A stretch of DNA of 64,000 nt from Erwinia rhapontici (GTDB lineage: Bacteria > Pseudomonadota > Gammaproteobacteria > Enterobacterales > Enterobacteriaceae). The notes below the pieces were generated by a model. That model was given only the letters and a program-made list of their open reading frames with translations. It made no database searches and was not told the origin of the DNA. Of this stretch, positions 29,080 to 36,635 are shown in pieces (the stretch's first letter is position 1; every line of letters starts with the position of its first letter). The stretch is taken from assembly GCF_012271765.1 (NCBI RefSeq), contig NZ_VRKO01000013.1:81607-145606 (forward strand), given 5' to 3'. The translations under genes were made by a program, and so were the position numbers.

Positions 29080-29238
29080 CGGACCCTTTTTCCCGCCAGT
29101 GTTTCCCTCTTTTGCCCGGTTTTTCTGTACTGAATATCAGTTTTTTGGCCTGTAATAACGCTTAATATTTGGATTTAACACACTTTTTGTTTTCTGCGGT
29201 TTTACCGTCGCGTAAAAAATGTGAGGCAGATAACGCAC

Positions 29239-29254
29239 TGGCACATTAGTTGCA
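29239..29254 (+). promoter_or_regulatory. Sigma-54-type promoter for the ABC importer/hpxJK operon
   Basis: TGGCAC-ATTAG-TTGCA matches the -24/-12 consensus at 11 of 12 defined bases, about 55 bases before the ATG of the binding-protein gene. Confidence 0.8.
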
Positions 29255-29308
29255 ATTAAATTCTTTAAGAATCTTTCGTTTCATGATGTATTAACCGGGG
29301 AAGTGAAG

Positions 29309-30091
29309 ATGAAAAAAGGGTTATTCGCATTACTGGCAGGTGCCGTGCTGTTTTCTCAGGCCATCACGGCGCATGCCGATCAGTTACAGGACATTGAAAA
29401 ACGTGGCGTTATCCGCATCGCGGTCCCTCAGGACTTCCCGCCGTTTGGTTCCGTCGGTACCGATTTACAGCCGCAGGGCTATGACATCGATATGGCGAAG
29501 TACCTGGCGAAACAGATGAAACTTAAGTTGCAGCTGGTGCCCGTGACCAGCGCCAACCGCGTCCCTTATCTGCAAACCGATAAAGTGGATCTGGTGATCT
29601 CCAGTCTGGGGAAAAACCCGGAACGTGAGAAAGTGATCGACTTCAGCCGTGCCTACGCGCCGTTCTTCCTCGGTGTGTTTGGCCCGAAAGACGGCACGCT
29701 GAAAGATGCGGCTGCACTGAGCGGCAAATCGATCGGCGTCACCCGTGGGGCGGTGGAAGATATGGTGCTGACCGGCATCGCGCCGAAAGAGGCACAGGTG
29801 AAACGTTATGAAGATAACAACACCACGCTGTCGGCTTATCTGTCGGGTCAGGTGGAATATGTGGCCACCGGCAACCTGGTGGTAGCAGCCATTGCTCGTC
29901 AGAACGCGGATAAAGCGCCCGTGGCGAAATTTATGCTGAAGGATTCACCGTGCTTTATCGGCATGAAGAAGAATGAACCGGCACTGAAGGCCAAAGTCGA
30001 TGCGCTGATTGAGCAGGCGATTCAGGACAAAACCCTGAACGGTCTCTCTGAGCAGTGGCTGAAAGCACCGCTGCCAGCCGATCTGGGCTAG
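29309..30091 (+). CDS. ABC importer periplasmic binding protein (hpx operon)
   Basis: A 260-aa solute-binding protein of the polar-amino-acid family 3 fold: signal peptide MKKGLFALLAG..ITAHA, then RGVIRIAVPQDFPPFG, and DLVISSLGKNPEREKVIDFS. The start is the ATG at 29309 with GGGGAAG upstream; a GTG two codons earlier is less likely. It heads an importer operon ending in hpxJ and hpxK, so the ligand is likely allantoate, ureidoglycolate or another ureide. This corresponds in position to the first gene of Klebsiella hpxFGHIJK; I leave the symbol blank because the letter assignment is from memory. Confidence 0.85.
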   Translation: MKKGLFALLAGAVLFSQAITAHADQLQDIEKRGVIRIAVPQDFPPFGSVGTDLQPQGYDIDMAKYLAKQMKLKLQLVPVTSANRVPYLQTDKVDLVISSLGKNPEREKVIDFSRAYAPFFLGVFGPKDGTLKDAAALSGKSIGVTRGAVEDMVLTGIAPKEAQVKRYEDNNTTLSAYLSGQVEYVATGNLVVAAIARQNADKAPVAKFMLKDSPCFIGMKKNEPALKAKVDALIEQAIQDKTLNGLSEQWLKAPLPADLG

Positions 30092-30104
30092 TTGGGGCTG
30101 ACTG

Positions 30105-30770
30105 ATGATGGGGCAACTGAATTTTCCTGCACTGTGGCCCTTCTGGCCGGAGCTTCTCTCCGGCCTGTGGGTGACGATCCAGCTAACGGTGATGGCAACG
30201 GTGGGCGGGGTAGCGCTGGGTATCTTCGGCGCGGCGCTGCGCAGCGGTAAACCGTCGACGTTGAGCCGTATCTGGGGTGTGTATGTCGAGCTGATCCGCA
30301 ATACGCCGTTTGTGGTCCAGCTGTTTTTTATCGTCTTTGGCTTGCCCAATCTGGGGTTGAAACTCACGGCAGGGGAAGCGGCGCTGCTGGCGATGCTGAT
30401 TAACCTGGGCGCTTACAGCACGGAAATTATCCGCGCCGGAATACAGGTGACGCCAAAAGGGCAGTGGGAAGCGGGGCGGGTGCTGGGCCTGACGCGCACG
30501 CAGACCTTTATTCGGGTGGTGTTGCCACCGTCAATGAAGCGTATTTATCCGGCGCTGGTCAGCCAGTGCATTATCGTGATGCTCGGTTCATCGGTGGTGT
30601 CGCAGGTCTCTTATGAAGAGCTGACCTTTGCTGCCAACCTGATCCAGTCGCGCACCTTTTTGAGTTTTGAAGTCTACCTGGTGACCACGCTGATGTATCT
30701 GGCGCTGTCGATTGCCATGCGCCAGTTACTACTGGCGGCGGGCCGTAAGTGGTTTGGAGAGCAGCCATGA
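30105..30770 (+). CDS. ABC importer permease 1 (hpx operon)
   Basis: A 221-aa inner-membrane permease of the HisMQ/GlnP family, with a hydrophobic start (LNFPALWPFWPELLSGLWVTIQLTVMA) and the coupling EAA-type loop GAYSTEIIRAGIQVTPKGQWEAGRVLG. About five membrane segments. It is 13 bases after the binding-protein gene and overlaps the second permease by ATGA, so the two are translated together and probably form a heterodimer. Confidence 0.87.
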   Translation: MMGQLNFPALWPFWPELLSGLWVTIQLTVMATVGGVALGIFGAALRSGKPSTLSRIWGVYVELIRNTPFVVQLFFIVFGLPNLGLKLTAGEAALLAMLINLGAYSTEIIRAGIQVTPKGQWEAGRVLGLTRTQTFIRVVLPPSMKRIYPALVSQCIIVMLGSSVVSQVSYEELTFAANLIQSRTFLSFEVYLVTTLMYLALSIAMRQLLLAAGRKWFGEQP

Positions 30771-31426
30771 TGACAACCTTTACCGACTGGGACATCCTGC
30801 GCAACCTGCTGCTGGCGGCGCGCTGGACGATTGCGCTCTCCCTGACCGCCTTTTTCGGTGGCACGCTGGTGGCGATGCCGCTAGTGATGGTGCGCCTCAG
30901 CGGGCGTAAATGGCCGAACCGCATTATCCGCTGCTATATCGAACTGTTCCAGGGTACGCCGTTGCTGATGCAGCTGTTCCTTGCCTTCTTCGGCGTGGCG
31001 CTGTTCGGCATAGATGTGTCGCCTTGGACGGCGGCCTCGCTGGCCCTGACGTTTTACACCAGTGCCTTTTTAGTTGATATCTGGCACGGCAGCATCAAAG
31101 CCCTGCCAAAAGGCCAGTGGGAAGCCTGCCGCTGCCTCGGTCTGAGTGTTGGCCAGACGCTTTACCGCGTGGTGCTGCCGCAGGCGCTGCGCATTGGCAT
31201 TGCCCCCACGGTGGGCTTTGCCGTACAGGTGGTGAAAGGAACGGCGCTGGCCTCGATTATCGGTTTTATCGAGCTGACCAAGGCGGGCACCATTCTGAAT
31301 AACGTCACCTATCAACCTTTCAAAGTGTTCGGATTAGTCGCCCTCGGCTACTTCCTGATGTGTTACCCGCTGTCACGCTACAGCCAGTATCTGGAGAAGA
31401 AATTCAATGCCGCTCATCACCATTAA
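30767..31426 (+). CDS. ABC importer permease 2 (hpx operon)
   Basis: A 219-aa HisMQ-type permease, paralogous to the one before it; loop motif FLVDIWHGSIKALPKGQWEACRCLG. ATG at 30767 overlaps the preceding stop. Its own 3' end overlaps the ATPase gene by 20 bases. Two different permeases plus one ATPase is the standard make-up of polar amino acid importers. Confidence 0.86.
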   Translation: MMTTFTDWDILRNLLLAARWTIALSLTAFFGGTLVAMPLVMVRLSGRKWPNRIIRCYIELFQGTPLLMQLFLAFFGVALFGIDVSPWTAASLALTFYTSAFLVDIWHGSIKALPKGQWEACRCLGLSVGQTLYRVVLPQALRIGIAPTVGFAVQVVKGTALASIIGFIELTKAGTILNNVTYQPFKVFGLVALGYFLMCYPLSRYSQYLEKKFNAAHHH

Positions 31427-32141
31427 TCAGGTGCAGAAATATTATGGCGACAACCACGTACTGAAAGGCGTGGATCTCGACATCGAAATGGGTGAAGTGA
31501 TCTCCATCATTGGTCGCAGTGGCTCGGGTAAAAGTACCCTGCTGCGCTGCATCAACGGGCTGGAAGGTTACCAGGAAGGCAGTATCAAGCTGGGCGGGAT
31601 GACCATCACCGATCGGGATACCCAGGCCCGCGATATCAGCCGCTCCGTCGGCATGGTGTTTCAGAACTTCAACCTGTTCCCGCACATGACTGCGCTGGAA
31701 AATGTGATGCTGGCACCGCGCCGGGTACTGAAGAAAAAAGACGCCGAGTGCCGCGAGCTGGCGGCCCGGATGCTGGAAAAAGTCGGTCTGGGCGACCGAA
31801 TGGATTACTATCCTGCCAATCTGTCCGGTGGCCAGCAGCAGCGCGTGGCGATCGCCCGTGCCCTGGCGATGTCACCCAAGGTGCTGTTGTGTGATGAAAT
31901 CACCTCCGCGCTGGACCCAGAGCTGGTGGGTGAAGTGTTGAAAGTGCTTGAGCAGCTGGCCAAAGAGGGCATGACGCTGATCCTCGTGACGCACGAAATG
32001 AATTTTGCCCGTGAAGTCGGTGACCGCGTGGTGTTTATGCACCAGGGGCGGGTATGGGAGCAGGGCGACAGTAAAACAGTCTTCTCTGACCCACAAACAA
32101 ATGAATTAAAACAGTTTATCTCCTCGGTGCGTGGGCTTTAG
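31407..32141 (+). CDS. ABC importer ATPase (hpx operon)
   Basis: A 244-aa ATPase: Walker A GRSGSGKST, Q-loop VFQNFNLF, signature LSGGQQQR, Walker B VLLCDEITSALD (Ile in place of the usual Pro of DEPT) and switch His in LVTHEM. GGAGAAG upstream gives a clear start inside the end of the permease gene. Energises uptake with the two permeases and the binding protein. Confidence 0.9.
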   Translation: MPLITINQVQKYYGDNHVLKGVDLDIEMGEVISIIGRSGSGKSTLLRCINGLEGYQEGSIKLGGMTITDRDTQARDISRSVGMVFQNFNLFPHMTALENVMLAPRRVLKKKDAECRELAARMLEKVGLGDRMDYYPANLSGGQQQRVAIARALAMSPKVLLCDEITSALDPELVGEVLKVLEQLAKEGMTLILVTHEMNFAREVGDRVVFMHQGRVWEQGDSKTVFSDPQTNELKQFISSVRGL

Positions 32142-32166
32142 GCGGCTTTGTTTGTCATTTTGAACC

Positions 32167-32253
32167 TGGGCAGTGCTCAGAATCCTCACGTACTACGTGT
32201 ACGCTCCGGTTCTTGTGCGCTGTCCGTGTTCAAACTGCCTGCACCAGTAACGC
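32167..32253. repeat. 87-bp dispersed imperfect palindrome, copy 2
   Basis: Second copy of the repeat at 5309-5395, without length change, in the 140-base gap between the ABC ATPase gene and hpxJ. Outer arms here extend the pairing (TTTGAACC...GTTCAAA), so the whole gap can fold as a hairpin. Both copies lie inside operons, between co-directional genes. Confidence 0.8.
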
Positions 32254-32281
32254 CTAAGGGGTTATTTCAATATAGGAATCG

Positions 32282-33523
32282 ATGATGGATCTCTCTACAT
32301 TTACCCAAATTAACCCGCCGCAGCGCCTGCTGATGGGGCCGGGACCGATCAATGCCGATCCGCGTGTGCTGCGTGCTATGTCCAGCCAGCTGTTGGGCCA
32401 GTACGATCCGGCGATGACGCAATATATGAACGAAGTGATGGCGCTGTATCGCGGCGTGTTTCGCACTGAAAATCGCTGGACGATGCTGATCGACGGCACG
32501 TCACGCGCCGGGATCGAAGCCATCCTGCTGTCGGCGATCCGCCCTGGCGATAAAGTGCTGGTGCCGGTATTTGGTCGTTTCGGCCATCTGCTGTGTGAAA
32601 TCGCCCGCCGTTGCCGCGCTGAAGTCCACACCATTGACGTGCCGTGGGGCGAAGTGTTCACCCCGGATCAGATCGAAGATGCCATTAAAAAAGTGAAGCC
32701 GCGCCTGCTGCTGACAGTGCAGGGCGACACCTCCACCACGATGCTGCAACCGCTGGAAGAACTGGGTGCCATCTGCCGAAAATATGGCGTGCTGTTCTAT
32801 ACCGATGCTACCGCTTCGTTCGCCGGAAATGTGCTGGAAACCGATGCCTGGGGATTAGATGCTGTCTCCGCTGGGATGCAGAAATGCCTCGGTGGCCCGT
32901 CCGGCACCTCGCCGATCACGCTGAGTCCGGCAATGGAAGCGGTGATCCGCCAACGCAAATGCGTGGAAGCCGGGATCCGCACTGATGCGCATCAGGACGG
33001 CGATGACGAGATGATCTACTCCAACTATTTCGATCTCGGCATGATCATGGACTACTGGGGCCCTGAGCGATTGAATCACCATACGGAAGCCACCTCGGCG
33101 CTGTTTGGCGCCCGTGAATGTGCGCGTCTGATCCTTGAAGAGGGGCTGGATAACGGCATTGCCCGCCACAAGCTGCACGGCGATGCGCTGCTTAAGGGCA
33201 TCCAGGGAATGGGGCTGGACACCTTCGGTAACCTCGAACACAAAATGAATAACGTGCTCGGCGTGATGATACCGCCGGGTGTCAACGGCGATCAGGTCCG
33301 TAAGCTGATGCTGGAAGATTTCGGCATCGAGATCGGCACCTCATTTGGCCCACTGATCGGCAAGGTGTGGCGCATCGGCACCATGGGGTACAACGCGCGT
33401 AAAGACTGCGTGATGCAGACCCTGAGCGCACTGGAATCGGTGCTGAACTACCTCGGTTTCCGCAGTACTCAGGGTGCAGCGATGCAGGCGGCCTGGGATC
33501 ACTACAACGGGAGCCGCGGATGA
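32282..33523 (+). CDS. hpxJ: (S)-ureidoglycine-glyoxylate aminotransferase (PucG-like)
   Basis: A 413-aa fold-type I PLP enzyme of the alanine-glyoxylate/serine-pyruvate aminotransferase group, with the PLP lysine in SAGMQKCLGGPSGT and LLMGPGPINADPRVL at the start. Relatives transfer the amino group of ureidoglycine to glyoxylate, giving oxalurate and glycine. That fits the oxalurate/oxamate genes hpxXYZ and hpxW nearby. ATG 32282 or 32285. It overlaps hpxK by ATGA. A dispersed hairpin repeat separates it from the importer genes. Confidence 0.88.
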   Translation: MMDLSTFTQINPPQRLLMGPGPINADPRVLRAMSSQLLGQYDPAMTQYMNEVMALYRGVFRTENRWTMLIDGTSRAGIEAILLSAIRPGDKVLVPVFGRFGHLLCEIARRCRAEVHTIDVPWGEVFTPDQIEDAIKKVKPRLLLTVQGDTSTTMLQPLEELGAICRKYGVLFYTDATASFAGNVLETDAWGLDAVSAGMQKCLGGPSGTSPITLSPAMEAVIRQRKCVEAGIRTDAHQDGDDEMIYSNYFDLGMIMDYWGPERLNHHTEATSALFGARECARLILEEGLDNGIARHKLHGDALLKGIQGMGLDTFGNLEHKMNNVLGVMIPPGVNGDQVRKLMLEDFGIEIGTSFGPLIGKVWRIGTMGYNARKDCVMQTLSALESVLNYLGFRSTQGAAMQAAWDHYNGSRG

Positions 33524-34791
33524 GTGAGAGCCTGATGAATGCCACTGCCGCCGCCGCCGCCGCTGCGCGCGTGATGGCACGCTGTGATGCGCTGGCAGAA
33601 ATCAGTGAAACCCCGGGATACCTGACCCGCGTTTACCTTTCGCCGGAGCATCTGCGTGCCAATGCCATGGTGGGCAAGTGGATGAAAGCCGCCGGAATGC
33701 AGGTGTGGCAAGACAGCGTGGGTAATATCTGCGGGCGTTATGAAGGCGAGCGGCAGGATGCGAAAGCGCTGTTGTTGGGTTCGCATCTGGATACCGTGCG
33801 TAATGCCGGGCGCTACGACGGTATGCTCGGCGTGCTGGCGGCGATTGAAACCGTGCAGTATCTGCACGATCGCGGCGAACGCCTGCCGCTGGCGATTGAG
33901 ATCATCGGTTTTGCCGACGAAGAAGGGACACGCTTCGGCATCACGTTGCTCGGCAGCCGTGGTCTGACAGGCACCTGGCCCGACAGCTGGCTGACGCACC
34001 CGGACGGCAACAGCATTACCGTGGGGCAGGCGATGAGGGATATCGGCTTTAACCCGGATCTGCTGTGGCAGGCTGCGCGTGACGTCGAAGATTTCGTTGC
34101 CTACCTGGAACTGCATATCGAACAGGGGCCTTGCCTGGAGCAGGAGCAGCTGGCGCTGGGGGTGGTTACGGCCATTAACGGTGCCCGCCGCCTGAACTGT
34201 CGTTTTACCGGCGAAGCCGGACATGCCGGCACGGTGCCGATGAGCCACCGGAAAGATGCACTGGCCGCCGCCGCCGAATGGATGGTGTTTATTGAGCAAC
34301 GCACCCCGGAGCATAACCCGCAGCTGGTGGCGACCGTCGGGACACTCCAGTGCCATCCGGGTGCGGTCAATGTGATCCCGGGAGAGGTGACCCTGACGCT
34401 GGACGTGCGTGGACCGGAAGATCGGCCGCTGGCCGAATTGCTCTCTGAACTGCTTGTTCAGGGCGAAGCCATTGCGCTGCGTCGCGGACTGAGCTTTAGC
34501 GCTGAAGAATATTATCAGATCCCGGCCACACGCTGTGATGACGGTTTGCAGGCGGCGCTGAGCCGTGCGGTGACCACCGTCCAGGGGCGCAGTCTGTCGC
34601 TGCCGAGCGGTGCCGGGCATGATGCGATTGCCATTGCCGAACGCTGGCCAGTAGGGATGCTGTTTGTGCGTTGCGATCGGGGTATCAGCCACCATCCGGC
34701 GGAATCCGTGATGACGGAAGACGTGGCGCTGGCGGTGCAGGCCTACGTAGAGGTTGTCGTAGGGGTCGGACATACGGCCTGGCCTTCGTAA
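33520..34791 (+). CDS. hpxK: Allantoate amidohydrolase
   Basis: An M20-family metallohydrolase (423 aa) that converts allantoate to ureidoglycine with release of ammonia and CO2. Metal ligands sit in GSHLDTVRNAGRYDGMLGVLA, FADEEGTRFG, LHIEQGPCLE and the late HHPAE. The last codons (after about YVEVV) run into the tandem REP-like array at 34758, which supplies the residues GVGHTAWPS and the stop codon, so the C-terminus is not the ancestral one. Catalytic residues are unaffected. Confidence 0.9.
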   Translation: MSESLMNATAAAAAAARVMARCDALAEISETPGYLTRVYLSPEHLRANAMVGKWMKAAGMQVWQDSVGNICGRYEGERQDAKALLLGSHLDTVRNAGRYDGMLGVLAAIETVQYLHDRGERLPLAIEIIGFADEEGTRFGITLLGSRGLTGTWPDSWLTHPDGNSITVGQAMRDIGFNPDLLWQAARDVEDFVAYLELHIEQGPCLEQEQLALGVVTAINGARRLNCRFTGEAGHAGTVPMSHRKDALAAAAEWMVFIEQRTPEHNPQLVATVGTLQCHPGAVNVIPGEVTLTLDVRGPEDRPLAELLSELLVQGEAIALRRGLSFSAEEYYQIPATRCDDGLQAALSRAVTTVQGRSLSLPSGAGHDAIAIAERWPVGMLFVRCDRGISHHPAESVMTEDVALAVQAYVEVVVGVGHTAWPS

Positions 34792-34970
34792 GGGGTAGGC
34801 TTTCGTAGGGGTCGGACATACGGCCTGGCCTTCGTAAGGGGCAGGCTTTCGTAGGGGTCGGACATACGGCCTGGCCTTCGTAAGGGGGCAGGCTTTCGTA
34901 GGGGTCGGACATACGGCCTGGTCTTCGTAAGGGGGCAGGCTTTCGTAGGGGTCGGGCATGCCCGACCCGG
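34758..34970. repeat. Tandem array of 46-47 bp REP-derived units
   Basis: Four units start at 34758, 34804, 34850 and 34897, each CGTAGGGGTCGGACATACGG... with a GTAAGGGG half unit inside. A fifth, at 34944, ends in the perfect palindrome GGGTCGGGCATGCCCGACCC. Periods are 46, 46, 47, 47. The GTAG head before a GC-rich palindrome is typical of REP elements. The array covers the end of hpxK and the gap to hpxQ. Confidence 0.9.
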
Positions 34971-34988
34971 CTTGGTGGAGTGATGACT

Positions 34989-35483
34989 ATGAACCTGACG
35001 CAGTTCAACCAGGTCAGCGCTGCCGATGCGCAGCACAGTATTGAACATTGTGTCGCGCTACCTGAGTGGGCTGCGGCAGTGGTAGATGCCCGGCCTTATG
35101 CTTCGCTGGCGGCGCTACTGGCGCAGGCTGAATCACTGTCGCAGACCTGGGATAGCGTTGCGCTAGCCCAGGCACTCACTGCTCATCCGCGTATTGGCGA
35201 GCGTGCGGGCGGGTCAGGCAAAGAGGCTGCACTGTCCCGCGGTGAACAGGGGCAGGTCAATGCTGCGGACCTTCCACTGGCGCAGGCATTACAGGCAGGT
35301 AACGCCATCTATGAACAGCGCTTTAGCCAGGTCTTTCTGATCCGCGCCAAAGGCCGCAGCGGTGAGCAGATCCTTACGGAGCTGCAACGCCGCCTGCAAA
35401 ACGATGCGCAGCAGGAACAGCACGAAGCGCTGCAACAGCTACGCGACATCACGTTATTACGCTTAGAGGAGACGTTCCGTTGA
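34989..35483 (+). CDS. hpxQ: OHCU decarboxylase
   Basis: Converts 2-oxo-4-hydroxy-4-carboxy-5-ureidoimidazoline to (S)-allantoin. About 164 aa, OHCU decarboxylase (UraD) fold, with AHPRIGER carrying the catalytic His, LSRGEQ, and YEQRFSQVFLIRAKGRS. GTG 34980 and ATG 34983 are in frame, but GGTGGAG at 34974-34980 is spaced best for ATG 34989, and the protein then starts like Klebsiella HpxQ. Cotranscription with hpxK across the repeat array is possible. Confidence 0.93.
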   Translation: MNLTQFNQVSAADAQHSIEHCVALPEWAAAVVDARPYASLAALLAQAESLSQTWDSVALAQALTAHPRIGERAGGSGKEAALSRGEQGQVNAADLPLAQALQAGNAIYEQRFSQVFLIRAKGRSGEQILTELQRRLQNDAQQEQHEALQQLRDITLLRLEETFR

Positions 35484-35812
35484 GCACAGTAACCACGCAT
35501 ATTCTTGATACTGCCCTGGGGAAACCGGCGGCAGGTGTGACGATTGCCCTTGAACAAAACAGCCCGACAGGCTGGCAGCTCCTGGCCTCTGGTGTCACCA
35601 ATGCTGACGGCCGCATTGGCGATCTGACGCCGCAGCCGCTGGCACCGGGCCACTATCGTCTGACGGCCGAAATCGGCGACTATTTTGCTGCCGACGGGCG
35701 TGAAACCCTGTACGTCAACGCGCAGATTGATTTCGTGATTGCCACCACCGGCCACTACCACTTACCCTTTTTGATCACCCCGTGGTCGTGGTCCACCTAT
35801 CGCGGTTCATAA
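35480..35812 (+). CDS. hpxT: 5-hydroxyisourate hydrolase
   Basis: Hydrolyses 5-hydroxyisourate to OHCU, the step before HpxQ. It is a 110-aa transthyretin-like protein beginning STVTTHILDTALGKPA and ending in the family signature YRGS. Its TTG start codon overlaps the hpxQ stop (TTGA), with GAGGAGA well placed upstream, so translation is coupled. It has the N-terminal THILD motif of true hydrolases. No urate hydroxylase gene is present in the window. Confidence 0.93.
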   Translation: MSTVTTHILDTALGKPAAGVTIALEQNSPTGWQLLASGVTNADGRIGDLTPQPLAPGHYRLTAEIGDYFAADGRETLYVNAQIDFVIATTGHYHLPFLITPWSWSTYRGS

Positions 35813-35816
35813 ATTG

Positions 35817-35845
35817 GGGCGACTGGAAAAAAGGGTCGCCCACTC
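35817..35845. terminator. Hairpin after hpxT
   Basis: GGGCGAC (35817-35823) pairs with GTCGCCC (35835-35841). Only a few Ts follow on the plus strand. It lies between convergent hpxT and yafV. Confidence 0.5.
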
Positions 35846-35867
35846 TGTTTTCATCGGCCCGTGACAA

Positions 35868-36635
35868 TCACAAACGAAAACTGTCCGCATCACGCCATGC
35901 CGGGAATTTCTCGCGGTACTCGCGCAGGTTCTCCAGCGACAGCGTAGCATCCAGACGGGCAGGTTGATGCGGTTCACCCTGGGCTAAGATTTCTCCCTGC
36001 GGGCTGATGATCCGGCTGTCACCGCTGTAGGCGTGGCCGTTGCCATCGGTGCCCACGCGGTTACATCCGGCGATATACGCCTGGTTTTCAATGGCGCGCG
36101 CCTGTAACAGCGTCTGCCAGTGCAGCGCACGCGGCGCTGGCCAGTTGGCGACATACAGCGCCAGGTCGTAATCGTTCTGATTGCGGGAAAACACCGGGAA
36201 GCGCAGGTCGTAACAGACCTGCGGCAGAATACGCCAGCCACGCCACTCGATCACCTCACGGCGATCGCCCGCCAGATAGTGTTCATGTTCCCCGGCCATA
36301 CGGAACAGATGGCGCTTGTCATAGAAATGCACCTTGCCCTCAGGTTCCACGAGGAAGAAGCGGTTCACCGCGCCTTTCTCCACCTGAATCGCGGCGCTGC
36401 CAGCCACCATCGCATGGGCCGCGGCGGCTTTCGCCTGCAGCCAGGCAATCACCTCGTTTTCGGGCAGTGAGCTTGCCGCCGCCTCCATGGCAAATCCGGT
36501 GGTGAACATTTCCGGCAGGATAATCAGGTCACGATGCTGGATATCGGCGAGCAGACCGTCGAAAAAGGCCAGGTTAGCCGGGCCATCCATCCATACCAGC
36601 GGCTGCTGAAGGACGGTAATGTTTAAAGTTGACAC
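35868..36635 (-). CDS. yafV: Omega-amidase YafV (nitrilase family)
   Basis: A 255-aa nitrilase-family amidase close to E. coli YafV. Catalytic triad Glu in LILPEMFTTGFAM, Lys in YDKRHLFRM and Cys in QVCYDLRFPV. Members hydrolyse 2-oxoglutaramate or 2-oxosuccinamate. It overlaps the end of mtnE by 13 bases: MtnE uses glutamine as amino donor and yields 2-oxoglutaramate, which YafV can hydrolyse, pulling the transamination forward. Start is GTG at 36635 with GGAG upstream. Confidence 0.92.
   Translation of the reverse strand: MSTLNITVLQQPLVWMDGPANLAFFDGLLADIQHRDLIILPEMFTTGFAMEAAASSLPENEVIAWLQAKAAAAHAMVAGSAAIQVEKGAVNRFFLVEPEGKVHFYDKRHLFRMAGEHEHYLAGDRREVIEWRGWRILPQVCYDLRFPVFSRNQNDYDLALYVANWPAPRALHWQTLLQARAIENQAYIAGCNRVGTDGNGHAYSGDSRIISPQGEILAQGEPHQPARLDATLSLENLREYREKFPAWRDADSFRL

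Noticed and set aside
33502-34959. Long minus-strand frame of 485 codons with repeated Pro-rich motifs, opposite hpxK
   Set aside because: Its repeats are only the translated reverse of the tandem REP array, and the rest is a shadow of hpxK; no ribosome-binding site and no family similarity.
34758-34970. Possible CRISPR array
   Set aside because: Units are tandem without unique spacers, and no cas genes are present.
34685-35048. Minus-strand frames across the tandem array that look like a repeat protein
   Set aside because: Units of 46-47 bases are not a multiple of three, so the apparent protein repeat changes frame; the DNA is a non-coding repeat.
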